Shown here: piece by piece, positions 8,754-17,466 of the stretch
Numbering within the stretch: position 1 is the first letter of the stretch
Layout of the letters: the number at the start of each line of letters is the position of its first letter
Source of the DNA: Granulosicoccus sp947495035
Lineage (GTDB): Bacteria; Pseudomonadota; Gammaproteobacteria; Granulosicoccales; Granulosicoccaceae
Length of the DNA: 64,000 nt
Direction: 5' to 3' (one strand)
Assembly: GCF_050589605.1 (NCBI RefSeq)
Contig: NZ_JBNGOO010000001.1
Position numbers and translations under genes: made by a program
The notes under the pieces: generated by a model
What the model saw: only the letters and a program-made list of their open reading frames with translations
Told to the model about the DNA's origin: nothing
The model's database searches: none

Positions 8754-10049
8754 ATGAATCATCCCGAAAGGTCTTTCGCAAACCTGGCAAGCAGCATCGT
8801 GAACGGTCTGTCGAGTCTGTGCAGCATGTACAGACCAGGCGAAGTCCCCGGGTCTGCCGGTTTGACCTTGCTGGCCGCTGCATTTGTCGTGATGCCCGCT
8901 GTGCCGGTGCATGCACAGCAGAGCACTCTGGAAGTGGATATCCTTTATATCGAGCAACGTGTGGAACATCCACCGGTTCTGTCCAATCTGGTGAGCTGGC
9001 CGGAGGATGAGGGTGAACGCGGTGCCAGTCTTGCCATCAGCGACAATAACACCACAGGGCGTTTTCTCGGTCAGAGCTACAGGCTCGACGAATTGATTTT
9101 CGAACCGGACGAGTCTCCGGCGACACGCAATGAACGTATTCGAGAGAAGCTGGCGGAGGGGGCGCGGCTGGTGGTGGCCAATCTGCCGGCCAGTGATCTG
9201 ACTGTCATTGCCACTCTGCCGGAAGCGGCCGATGATCTGATATTCAATGCGCAGAGCATGGATGGTGTATTGCGTAACGAACAGTGCCAGCCCAATGTCC
9301 TGCACACGATTCCCTCCCGTGCCATGCTCAGCGATGCGCTGGCGCAGTATCTCTACAAGCGCCAATGGGAGGAGGTGTTCCTGATAGAAGGCAACTCCGA
9401 GAAGGACAAGGCCTTTGCCGAATCACTGCGGCGCTCGATGACCAAGTTCAGCCTGGATATCGTCCAGAGCAGGACCTGGATCGAAGATGCCGACATGCGC
9501 CGCTCGGCATCCACCGAAGTGCCAGTGTTCACGCAGGCAAGGAGTTACGATGTCGTTGTCGTGGCCGATGAACAACAGGACTTCTCGCAGTACATTCTCT
9601 ACAACACCTGGTTGCCGAGACCGGTTGCCGGTAGTGCAGGCTTGACCCCTGTGGTCTGGTCCCCTGTCATCGAACAATGGGGGGCTGCCCAGCTGCAATC
9701 CCGGTTTCGAAAGCTGGCCGAGCGTGACATGACATCCCGTGATTACAGCAACTGGGCTGCCGTACGCAGTATGGGAGAGGCGGTCACGCGTACCGGCTCT
9801 GCGCAGCCGGCAGATATCCTCGACTATGTACTCTCGGATGAATTCGAACTGGCCGGTTTCAAGGGAGCACCACTGAGTTATCGCCACTGGAATGGCCAGA
9901 TGCGCCAGAGCGTGCAGCTGGTTCATCCCAAGGCGGTCGTTGCCACAGCTCCCATCGAAGGGTTTCTGCACCCGGTAACCGAACTGGATACCCTGGGACT
10001 TGATGAACCGGAAAGCCTCTGCGAGGGTTTTCAGCGGACTCGACAGTGA
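8754..10049 (+). CDS. PQQ-system-associated ABC-type substrate-binding protein (TIGR03863-like)
   Basis: A periplasmic binding protein of the branched-chain amino-acid type fold that accompanies PQQ-dependent alcohol dehydrogenases. Recognition rests on VDILYIEQRVEHPPVLSNL shortly after the signal peptide, RGASLAISDNNTTGRFLGQ, and the GLDEPESLCEGF ending, plus the next gene. The signal peptide core is GLTLLAAAFVVMPAV with cleavage near VHAQ. The start is uncertain: the frame opens upstream at 8649 (TTG), and ATG at 8826 also leaves a good signal peptide. I give 8754 as a compromise. It sits 18 bases upstream of the beta-propeller gene. The matching ABC ATPase and permease usually found with this family are absent from the window. 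Confidence 0.8.
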   Translation: MNHPERSFANLASSIVNGLSSLCSMYRPGEVPGSAGLTLLAAAFVVMPAVPVHAQQSTLEVDILYIEQRVEHPPVLSNLVSWPEDEGERGASLAISDNNTTGRFLGQSYRLDELIFEPDESPATRNERIREKLAEGARLVVANLPASDLTVIATLPEAADDLIFNAQSMDGVLRNEQCQPNVLHTIPSRAMLSDALAQYLYKRQWEEVFLIEGNSEKDKAFAESLRRSMTKFSLDIVQSRTWIEDADMRRSASTEVPVFTQARSYDVVVVADEQQDFSQYILYNTWLPRPVAGSAGLTPVVWSPVIEQWGAAQLQSRFRKLAERDMTSRDYSNWAAVRSMGEAVTRTGSAQPADILDYVLSDEFELAGFKGAPLSYRHWNGQMRQSVQLVHPKAVVATAPIEGFLHPVTELDTLGLDEPESLCEGFQRTRQ

Positions 10050-10067
10050 GCGGAAGGAAATAACTTG

Positions 10068-11135
10068 ATGAAAAAACCACGGGAAGAACGAACAATGCAG
10101 GAATCTCCAGTGTCCGGAAAGTCCGGCGGCGCGCTGATGGAAGGTCGCCCAGGACTGTTGACACTGACTTCACTGGGTCTGCTGCTGAGTGTCGGCAGCG
10201 GTACCGTCAGCGCTCACTGGGCCTATGTCAGCAATGAAAAGGACGATACGGTATCGGTCATCGATACCGAAACCAATGAGGTGATCAAGACGATCGAAGT
10301 AGGCGAGCGGCCACGCGGCGTGACCCTGAGTCATGACTACACGCGCCTGTTCATCTGCGCCTCGGACTCGGACACGGTGCAAGTGATGAATCTGAGCGAT
10401 GACTCGATCATGTTCGAATTGCCCAGTGGCGAGGATCCCGAGCAGTTCGCCCTGCACCCGGATAATCGGCATCTGTACATCGCCAACGAAGATGATGCCA
10501 TTGCAACGGTCGTCGATATCGAAACCCGTCAGGTCGTCTCGCAGATCGATGTGGGTGTCGAGCCGGAAGGCATGGCGGTGAGTCACGATGGTAAATATGC
10601 CATCGTCACCTCCGAAACGTCCAATATGGCGCACTGGATCGATACAGCGACGCAAACCATCATTGCCAATACGCTCGTGGATCAACGTCCGCGGGACGCC
10701 GAGTTCACCCCTGACGACAAGGAGCTATGGGTGTCGTCGGAAATCGGCGGAACCGTCTCGGTCATCGATACGGAAAGCCGGGAGATCAAGCAGAAGATCA
10801 GCTTCGAGATTCCCGGTGTGACACGTGATCAGATTCAGCCGGTGGGTATGGAAATCACTGATGATGGCAGCACGGCCTTCATCGCGCTGGGCCCGTCGAA
10901 TCATGTGGCGGTAGTGGATCGGGAGAGTCTGGAGGTGACCGATTACATACTGGTGGGTCGACGGGTATGGCATATGGCATTGACACCGGAACAGGACAAG
11001 CTCTACACCACCAATGGCGTCTCGGGTGATGTCACGATGATAGATGTGGCAAGTCGCAAGGCGGTGAAGACCATCAAGGTGGGGCGATACCCATGGGGAG
11101 TGACCATCCTGCCCAAGGACAGCATCCCGCAGTAG
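10068..11135 (+). CDS. PQQ-dependent catabolism-associated beta-propeller protein (TIGR03866-like)
   Basis: A 355-residue exported seven-bladed YVTN-type beta-propeller. Repeats of the form DDTVSVIDTETNEVIKTIEVG recur about every 42 residues (for example DDAIATVVDIETRQVVSQIDVG, GGTVSVIDTESREIKQKI, SGDVTMIDVASRKAVKTIKVG). A signal peptide with a hydrophobic core ending SVGSGTVSA precedes them. The start is ATG at 10068, eight bases after GGAAGGAAA, rather than TTG at 10065. This family travels with PQQ-dependent alcohol oxidation genes and probably works in the periplasm, but its biochemical task is not established. It is convergent with the Bat operon. Confidence 0.85.
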   Translation: MKKPREERTMQESPVSGKSGGALMEGRPGLLTLTSLGLLLSVGSGTVSAHWAYVSNEKDDTVSVIDTETNEVIKTIEVGERPRGVTLSHDYTRLFICASDSDTVQVMNLSDDSIMFELPSGEDPEQFALHPDNRHLYIANEDDAIATVVDIETRQVVSQIDVGVEPEGMAVSHDGKYAIVTSETSNMAHWIDTATQTIIANTLVDQRPRDAEFTPDDKELWVSSEIGGTVSVIDTESREIKQKISFEIPGVTRDQIQPVGMEITDDGSTAFIALGPSNHVAVVDRESLEVTDYILVGRRVWHMALTPEQDKLYTTNGVSGDVTMIDVASRKAVKTIKVGRYPWGVTILPKDSIPQ

Positions 11136-11179
11136 CTCTGTTGTTTCATTCCAGGCCTGACACATCGACTGGCTCAGAT

Positions 11180-12637
11180 TTACAACTCCGGGAGTACCGT
11201 CGATTGCAGGCCTTGCTTTTTCTGTCCTTGTTCGCGTCGGAAGACGTTGATTTCCCGAACCCAGATCCAGACCGTCACGATCCCGGTCAACAGCAGCAGG
11301 ACATGCCAGGGCAGTGATCGAGCGATGCCGCTGCCTTCCAGTCGCAACAGGAGTCTGTCGAGCACATTGCCCTCGAGAGCCAGGCTGGCCAGCAGGTCGG
11401 CGCGGTCGGGCAGGCCGACATTGATGCGCCGCGCCGGAATGATTGCCTGCCTGGCCGAATGGCTTGTCGTGTCGTACCAGGGCACGCGCACGGTATCCAG
11501 AAATACCGGAATGGGGCTCTGGGCAATCATGCGATAGTCGAAGACGGCGGTAGCCACGATGTGCTCACCGACCAGACGTTGAGAGCGGGACTGCCCGATC
11601 AGAGTGGTTGTCAGGGCACGGCTTTCCGGCGGCATGATATCCGGCAGGTGATTGGCAAGGACATCTCGGGCATCAAGGGTGATGGTTCTGAGTATCTCAT
11701 CGCCGGCGGTGAGCTCTCGAGGGTCGCTGGACCAGCTGTCATCGAGATTGACCGAACTGGCCGGCAACCACCAGTGACTGCTGTCCACGGCCGGTTGAAT
11801 CTGCAGGGTGTAGGGCGAGGACTGTCTGTCGAAGTCGGCTCGCTGCGTACGCGATCGAATCACGGTACCAGTCCAGCCGACAGGGTCGAGGACCTGTCGA
11901 CCGGAACGCTGCGCAAACAGGTGATAACGCCAGGCAGTCAGGCGCCATGACGTCTGGTCGGCCAAGGTGTCGATGGTTCTGCGTTCGACAAATTGCTCCA
12001 GTACATCAAAGCCGTCGAAATCGGGCAGCGATATCCGTTCATCGGCAATGGGATGTCGGTGTCTGAGTTCGATATCGGCAATGATGTGCTGGCCGACCAG
12101 CGCTTGTATTGTCGGTACTGGCACCGGATCGTCATCGTGTGCGCCGAGTTGTACCGAACCGTCAGCGGTGCGCAGGCTCACATTGATCTGCAGATCGTCG
12201 GCATCCGCCTGCCACTGCGACTCTGTCGGTGTCTGTACGTCGATGGTGATGATATTCGACTGCACGAAATCCGTGACGCTGCCGGCCTGCAAGGGTCCGA
12301 GGATGAGTCGACCCTCGCGCCGCGGCAGAAGCTCCATCCTTCGTGATTTCATCTCGACAACCTGACCACTGACGACGGTGATGCGAGTACCCATGGTTTC
12401 GCGCAGCAGTTCCGTTTCCTGCAACAAGGGCGTGATATCCACAGGATCGTCCAGGCCGACCGCTTCGAGTTCGATGATGACACTGTCACCGAGATACACG
12501 GGCTCGAGGCTGCCAAGCAGGGTGATGCGCGGCGTGATTTCGGCGGCGCGGACAGGTCCGTTGAACAGGGCGAAGCACAGGCAGAGGCTGCAAAGGATGA
12601 AAAAGGCATGGACTGTCAGCCGAGTATGATGTTTCAT
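11180..12637 (-). CDS. BatD-like oxygen-tolerance domain protein
   Basis: A 485-residue membrane-anchored periplasmic protein: signal peptide (residues 1-32, ending VRAA), beta-rich BatD repeats (ITPRITLLGSLEPVYLGDSV, and a second repeat near IQALVGQHIIADIELRHRHP), and one C-terminal transmembrane helix (LPWHVLLLLTGIVTVWIWV) with a short basic tail. BatD proteins work with VWA proteins BatA/BatB and MoxR ATPases in envelope chaperone-like or metal-insertion complexes. It is the last gene of the minus-strand operon that begins with the PQQ-associated CXXCW gene, 58 bases after the TPR gene. Confidence 0.82.
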   Translation of the reverse strand: MKHHTRLTVHAFFILCSLCLCFALFNGPVRAAEITPRITLLGSLEPVYLGDSVIIELEAVGLDDPVDITPLLQETELLRETMGTRITVVSGQVVEMKSRRMELLPRREGRLILGPLQAGSVTDFVQSNIITIDVQTPTESQWQADADDLQINVSLRTADGSVQLGAHDDDPVPVPTIQALVGQHIIADIELRHRHPIADERISLPDFDGFDVLEQFVERRTIDTLADQTSWRLTAWRYHLFAQRSGRQVLDPVGWTGTVIRSRTQRADFDRQSSPYTLQIQPAVDSSHWWLPASSVNLDDSWSSDPRELTAGDEILRTITLDARDVLANHLPDIMPPESRALTTTLIGQSRSQRLVGEHIVATAVFDYRMIAQSPIPVFLDTVRVPWYDTTSHSARQAIIPARRINVGLPDRADLLASLALEGNVLDRLLLRLEGSGIARSLPWHVLLLLTGIVTVWIWVREINVFRREQGQKKQGLQSTVLPEL

Positions 12638-12695
12638 GAGGTGCTCGGTCCACCGCTTGTGCCAGGGGAAGTCGGTTTACGCCGTGAGGGTTGCA

Positions 12696-13568
12696 TCACC
12701 ATGAGCTTCCACCTTCGGGAGCAGATTGTCCGGCCGCGTGACGGCGTCGTTGTTCCAGTCTGATGCGTCGCTGCAGGTACAGACTTGCATCGTGTTCGAT
12801 CCGGTTCAACCACTGCGTGGTGGCCTGTTCCTTCTCCAGTTCGGTGCGACGCCCGGCGGCCTGAGATTCGCTGGTGGGTGAATCCGGTTCGGAACCACCG
12901 GAGGGTCTGCTGGCCGGCTGCGCATCGCTAGCTTCACCATCAAGGGCCCCGCTACCGTCATCCTGAGCGGATGGCCTTTCCTGTTCGCTGGCCTGTGCCC
13001 CCTGGCCAGCCCGGGCCTGCGAGCGCTCGTTCATGGATAGATCGCCGGGCTCTTCCGGTTGTCCTTCAGGTGCGGAATCACCGGCCTTGCTCTGCTCTTC
13101 GCCGGTTTCGCCAATGCCGCGCTCCTGCCGATCATCCCGGGTGTCGAGGCGTCCGATTTCCTCGCCTGAGGGCTGCCGGCCTCCTTGCTGCTGGTCCTGT
13201 GCTTTCGCCAGCAACTGACGCATCAGTTCGGCATTGTGCGAAGCATCCTCCAGCGAGGGATCCATCGACAAGGCGTGCTGATAGGCCTCCAGAGCCAGTT
13301 CGTGGTAACCCAGCTGGACGTAGCAGTTACCGAGATTGAATGCCGATACGGGGTCACTGGCACGGATGAAGGCCTCGGCGGCGCGCCACCATTGCTCCGA
13401 GCGGTACAGGGCAACGCCTTTCCAGGCCGGGTCGGTGAATATCTCGCTCGCCTGAGCATACTCTCCGGCCTGAAACAGCCGGTGCGCCAGCAGATTGTCT
13501 TGATCGGCGAGCAGCTGCGTGGCGGGGTGGAGCAGCAGGCCGATCAGGAGTAGAGAGAACCGGCGCAT
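12696..13568 (-). CDS. BatC-like TPR protein
   Basis: A 290-residue exported TPR protein. The signal peptide is MRRFSLLLIGLLLHPATQLL. TPR-like helices follow (ALYRSEQWWRAAEAFIRAS, NLGNCYVQLGYHELALEAYQ, ALSMDPSLEDASHNAELMR), then a long disordered Gly/Glu/Ser/Gln-rich region (about 125-235), and a conserved end QWLNRIEHDASLYLQRRIRLEQ, which matches the typical BatC tail (QWL-rI-dd-..LLr-kf). The low-complexity linker is a normal feature. Its ATG overlaps the stop codon of the upstream VWA gene (TGATG), so the two are translationally coupled. Confidence 0.82.
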   Translation of the reverse strand: MRRFSLLLIGLLLHPATQLLADQDNLLAHRLFQAGEYAQASEIFTDPAWKGVALYRSEQWWRAAEAFIRASDPVSAFNLGNCYVQLGYHELALEAYQHALSMDPSLEDASHNAELMRQLLAKAQDQQQGGRQPSGEEIGRLDTRDDRQERGIGETGEEQSKAGDSAPEGQPEEPGDLSMNERSQARAGQGAQASEQERPSAQDDGSGALDGEASDAQPASRPSGGSEPDSPTSESQAAGRRTELEKEQATTQWLNRIEHDASLYLQRRIRLEQRRRHAAGQSAPEGGSSW

Positions 13569-14578
13569 CAGCGTGCAGACTCCCGGGAAAACAGCAGCAG
13601 CATTCCGGGAATGGCGAGCAGCAGAAGCCAGTGTGACTGATCACGCCACACCAGGCTCTTCAGACCATCGTGTGTCGAGGCGGTGGCCTGCTGATCGAGA
13701 TCGAGTGTGGTGTAATCGATCACCCCGAAACTGTTGGCTCTGACCGCACGACCGTTGCCGGCATCGGCCAACGCCCGGGCTTGCTTCCACTGCACGCTGT
13801 TCGTGTCGCGGGCACCCGGTGTCTGGCTCCAGCTGTCGCCGACAGGTTCCGCAGGGGTCTGTGACCCTGTCGTGCCGGGCGGCGGTGAGGATGAACCGAA
13901 TACCAGCATGTCGACGCGATGACCGGCATCGCCGAGAAAGCGCGCGGCAGCGATACTGCCATTGCCGATACCGCCAGAATCGCCCAGTACGAGGATTCTG
14001 GCCTGGTGCAATCGGCTTTCTTCGACAACGGAGCTTGCCAATGACAGGGCGCGTGTCAGATTGGAACCGTCAAGCGGCACGATGCCGTATTCCAGCAGTG
14101 TTGCCTGTTCGTTGAAGACGGAGTGGTCGAAGGCCGGTGGTGCCACCAGAAAGGCATCTCCGGCAAACAGGATCAACGCAATCGGCCGGGCCGCTGCCTG
14201 ATGCGACAGTTCCGTCAGTGCTGCACGCATCGCTGCCAGACGTGAGGGCACGGTATCGTTCAACGTCATGGAGCGTGAGACATCGGCCACAGCAATCCAG
14301 CCGATGCTGTGTCGCCAGGTGTCATCATCACTCTGGCGCTGGACGGGCTGACTCAGGCCTGCGGTGACGATCGATGCCAGTAGCAGCGGCAGATTGCAAC
14401 GCGTGATGCGACGCCGGTCCGCTCCCAGATAGTCGAACAGGGCGGGTGACAGCACGCTGCGCCAGTGACTGTGCGAATGCCTCAGGGGCCACAGCAGGGA
14501 TCCGATCAACAGCAGTGCTGCGGCAACCAGGCAGCCAGGATACTGAATGCTCCAGTCATTCCATTGCCAGGCGCTCAT
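13568..14578 (-). CDS. VWA-domain membrane protein (BatB/MxaL-like)
   Basis: A 336-residue inner-membrane protein with transmembrane segments near residues 17-33 and 63-76 and at the C-terminus (SHWLLLLAIPGMLLLFS), and a periplasmic von Willebrand A domain. The MIDAS metal motif is intact: DVSRSM near residue 98, then a later LDGSNLTRAL threonine loop and LVLGDSGG. Such proteins bind divalent metal and partner proteins. It overlaps its upstream VWA paralog by 4 bases (ATGA) and the downstream TPR gene by 1 base. In methanol-dehydrogenase operons the equivalents are MxaC/MxaL; one-to-one orthology is not shown here. Confidence 0.85.
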   Translation of the reverse strand: MSAWQWNDWSIQYPGCLVAAALLLIGSLLWPLRHSHSHWRSVLSPALFDYLGADRRRITRCNLPLLLASIVTAGLSQPVQRQSDDDTWRHSIGWIAVADVSRSMTLNDTVPSRLAAMRAALTELSHQAAARPIALILFAGDAFLVAPPAFDHSVFNEQATLLEYGIVPLDGSNLTRALSLASSVVEESRLHQARILVLGDSGGIGNGSIAAARFLGDAGHRVDMLVFGSSSPPPGTTGSQTPAEPVGDSWSQTPGARDTNSVQWKQARALADAGNGRAVRANSFGVIDYTTLDLDQQATASTHDGLKSLVWRDQSHWLLLLAIPGMLLLFSRESAR

Positions 14579-15663
14579 CGGGAGAACCGTTGCCGGAGGA
14601 GACTGCCGGGCGTCCTGTGCAGGCGGCTTTGCCGGGCCGGAGTCTCACGTGCCCGCTCTCGGGATATCCAGCGGATTGGTCCTCCGGTTCGCTGGCGGAT
14701 TCGCTCGAGCATCGTTGCGTCGAGTGCCAGCAACAGCAGGCAGAACAACAGCAGTATCTGTGGCCACAGGCGCAGATCGTGGCGCAGGATCACTGGTGGG
14801 GCGGCCGCTTCCGCGCTCTCGAGTCTGTCGATGGCGCTGTAGACCTGCTGCAGATCTGCCGTGCTGCTCGCCCGAAAGAACTCTCCGCCGGCCAGTTCGG
14901 CAATACGCGCGAGTGTCTCTTCATCCAGATCGGCAGATTGCGCCGTCTGGTATCCGCCGCGTTCTCCATCGATGCTTCCCAGGGCGATACTGTGGATACG
15001 GATGTTCAGCTCATTCGCCAGTTCGGCGGCGCTTTCCGGTTCCACCGAACCGGCATTGTTGGTTCCGTCGGACAGCAATACAATGGCCTTCTGTTCGGCG
15101 GGATCTGCCTGCAGGGTCTTGATCGACAAGCCAATGGCGTCACCAATGGCGGTGGATCTGCCAGCCATGCCGATACCGGCGCTGTCCAGTATATTGCTCA
15201 ATGCGTGCAGATCGAACGTCAGTGGTGAGGCGATGAAGGCCTCCTTGCCATAGAGCACCAGACTCAAACGATCTCCACTGCGTCGAGCCATGAAGTCCGT
15301 GGCCACCTGCTTGACAATGCTCAGGCGGTCGCTGATCTCGCCGTCCAGTGAGAAGTCCTGTCTATCCATGCTGCCCGATACATCAACGGCCAGAGCGATG
15401 GCGCGGCCGCTGGCTGGCTGTATCACTGCATCAGTGGGTATCCAGGGTTGTGCTATTGCACTCAGCAAGGCAATCCAGCAGATCCATGCCAGTCGTTGGC
15501 GAACATTCGCACCGCTGCGAGTCTGCATCGGCAGTGACTGCAAGGCTTCTTCCATCGAGGGCGGAATGTCGATGGCGGTCAGCGCCGGTCTGGTACGCAG
15601 ACGCTGCAACAGCCATGGCAGAGGTAGCAGCAGAAAGATCCATGGCCAGCTGAAGTGGATCAT
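14575..15663 (-). CDS. VWA-domain membrane protein (BatA/MxaC-like)
   Basis: A 362-residue inner-membrane protein with a VWA domain. It opens MIHFSWPWIFLLLPLPWLL, has a second helix after NVRQRLAWICWIALLSAI, an intact MIDAS motif (IALAVDVSGSMDRQDF), a GRSTAIGDAIGLSI threonine loop, IVLLSDGTNNAG, and a C-terminal helix (LWPQILLLFCLLLLALDA). The frame extends upstream to 15747, but the ATG at 15663 overlaps the stop of the DUF4381 gene (ATGA) and puts the first membrane helix at the N-terminus, so I use it. BatA/BatB pairs of this kind act with MoxR ATPases. Confidence 0.86.
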   Translation of the reverse strand: MIHFSWPWIFLLLPLPWLLQRLRTRPALTAIDIPPSMEEALQSLPMQTRSGANVRQRLAWICWIALLSAIAQPWIPTDAVIQPASGRAIALAVDVSGSMDRQDFSLDGEISDRLSIVKQVATDFMARRSGDRLSLVLYGKEAFIASPLTFDLHALSNILDSAGIGMAGRSTAIGDAIGLSIKTLQADPAEQKAIVLLSDGTNNAGSVEPESAAELANELNIRIHSIALGSIDGERGGYQTAQSADLDEETLARIAELAGGEFFRASSTADLQQVYSAIDRLESAEAAAPPVILRHDLRLWPQILLLFCLLLLALDATMLERIRQRTGGPIRWISRERARETPARQSRLHRTPGSLLRQRFSR

Positions 15664-16157
15664 GGCAGCCTCATGCTGGGCTGTGGTCGGGACGCATTGC
15701 GAGGTCTTGCCGGAAGTCGGCGAATCAGTCGCTCGATTCGAGTGCATGCTTCCTGCAACTCGGCGACACTCATCTGACCCGGCTTGTACAGCTCATCGCC
15801 GAACAGACGACCTTGCGCTTGCGTGAACCATTGCGTGTCAAAGGCATCGTCCAGCTCGGCCAGCCAACATCGGGCATTGCCGGAGATGGGGTATTGGCGA
15901 TAGAGCAGAATCTGTCTGAGCAGTCTGGCCAGCGCCAGTGTCGCGACAGCCGGTTCCAGGAGGCGAGCCTGGCGCAGCTGAAACAGGGCATCACGACGCC
16001 ATTGTTCGCGCATTCTGCGTCTCCGGTAATACAGGCCCAGCAATAGCATCAGCAGCATCATCAGATTGGCTGCGATCAGCCAGACGGAAGCAGCTTCGGG
16101 AGCCGGCGGCAGCTGGATATCGCGAAGCTGGCTGAGTATCTGTTCCGTTTCGTTCAT
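15660..16157 (-). CDS. DUF4381 membrane protein
   Basis: A 165-residue protein with one N-terminal transmembrane helix (ASVWLIAANLMMLLMLLLGL) preceded by a short conserved head (LSQLRDIQLPPAPE) and followed by a cytoplasmic basic helical region (YYRRRRMREQWRRDALFQL). DUF4381 proteins regularly sit between DUF58 and VWA genes in Bat/MoxR operons. The start at 16157 has GGAAAGAGG about 10 bases upstream. The role is probably structural within the VWA/MoxR complex; no catalytic residues are apparent. Confidence 0.82.
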   Translation of the reverse strand: MNETEQILSQLRDIQLPPAPEAASVWLIAANLMMLLMLLLGLYYRRRRMREQWRRDALFQLRQARLLEPAVATLALARLLRQILLYRQYPISGNARCWLAELDDAFDTQWFTQAQGRLFGDELYKPGQMSVAELQEACTRIERLIRRLPARPRNASRPQPSMRLP

Positions 16158-16259
16158 TCGTTCAGCGCCTCTTTCCGATTGAGGATGCTGTACTTGCCGC
16201 TCGCGAGTTGCCGGCTGACCATGGCTGCCTTGCAGGTCGCATCAGGCTTGGGTCGCCAT

Positions 16260-17384
16260 TCATGGTAAATGGCCGCTGTGCCGCAGAGCGGCCACGATTT
16301 CGTTCTTGCCCGTGCCGGAATGGTGCAGGGGAATCCGCAGAGCGGTAAAACGCTCCATCCTCCGTTGCTTCTGTTGTGACAGCCGTTGCTGCAGCTGCTT
16401 CGCGTGTCCGCGATCCAGTGTTGCACTGCGAGTGCGACGGTCATGCCAGTCACCGGAGCGATAACCATAGAGGCCTGTCGGCAAGCCCTGTTCGAGCATG
16501 CCATCGTCCATGTGAACGGCGGCCTGGCGATTCACTCGGGACAGGGTATTCATGGCGTCATCGAAGTGCTTGCCGAGATGATCGAAAGCGCTCAACCAGA
16601 TCAGCGAACCGTGCAGTTGGCGTTGGGTACACAGCCAGCGGGCAACCTGGTCCAGTGTGATGTGCGAGCCTGTCTCATGCTGGTCGGAGGAGCCGGGGCT
16701 GATCAGGGCGTCAGGCGAGGACTCGGGTCGAGAGGGGCGGCTCGGCGGTTCGGCCGTGGTAGTTGCCTGGCCATGCCTTTGCGCATGACCGCCCGATATC
16801 GGCAGGTCGCTGCCCGCCGGGGTGGGCGCGGCATTGTCGCAGGACTTCGCACGCCGGTACTGTGCCTGTAAAGCCAGAAAGCGCCTTGCCAGCAAGGCAC
16901 AGGCATCAATGGCAGCTCCATCGCCGATGCGATTGTCGCTGACGGTGAGGCCGCTGTCGCTGACAGCGATGACGCACAGCCGGCTGCCGCTTTCGATGGA
17001 CTGCCACAAAAGCCGTGCTGTGAACCGGCAGGCTTGTACCGAACGCAGTATTGTCGTACCGGTGTACATGGTGCGCCGCATGTCCGTCACCAGCGTCACT
17101 CGGTGTTCTCGCTCTTCACGGTACAGTCTTGTGTAAAGCGTATTGCTGCGGGCACTGGCTTTCCAGTCGACATGACGAAGTTCGTCCCCGGGGCTGTAAG
17201 GACGCAGATCATCGAAGTCGCTGCCATGACCGCGCCGCCTGCCGCGAAAGCTGCCTGCCCATCGTCCACCACCCTCGGGTTGCTGCAAGGTGCCTTGATG
17301 TACCGCGTGGCGTTCGTTCAGCAGGGAGTCGATGCTGAGCGTGATGGCCGAATCTGCCGACTTGTCCGAATCGGGCAGGCTCAT
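16260..17384 (-). CDS. DUF58 protein (MxaS-like)
   Basis: A 374-residue cytoplasmic DUF58 protein. The diagnostic block is GSDFDDLRPYSPGDELRHVDWKASAR followed by YTRLYREEREHRVTLVTDM (written here as two parts of one stretch, about residues 55-100). A low-complexity insert (about 190-240, Ser/Pro/Gly-rich) interrupts the VWA-like C-terminal half, which is unusual. DUF58 proteins partner MoxR ATPases; MxaS in methanol-oxidation operons belongs to this family. It lies 82 bases downstream of moxR. Confidence 0.83.
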   Translation of the reverse strand: MSLPDSDKSADSAITLSIDSLLNERHAVHQGTLQQPEGGGRWAGSFRGRRRGHGSDFDDLRPYSPGDELRHVDWKASARSNTLYTRLYREEREHRVTLVTDMRRTMYTGTTILRSVQACRFTARLLWQSIESGSRLCVIAVSDSGLTVSDNRIGDGAAIDACALLARRFLALQAQYRRAKSCDNAAPTPAGSDLPISGGHAQRHGQATTTAEPPSRPSRPESSPDALISPGSSDQHETGSHITLDQVARWLCTQRQLHGSLIWLSAFDHLGKHFDDAMNTLSRVNRQAAVHMDDGMLEQGLPTGLYGYRSGDWHDRRTRSATLDRGHAKQLQQRLSQQKQRRMERFTALRIPLHHSGTGKNEIVAALRHSGHLP

Positions 17385-17466
17385 CTCAGTTCACGCCGAT
17401 GACAAGGCAGGAGGCAGGTACTTCGTGTCGTGGGTTGGCAGGCGGCGGTGACATGACAGGCAGGTA

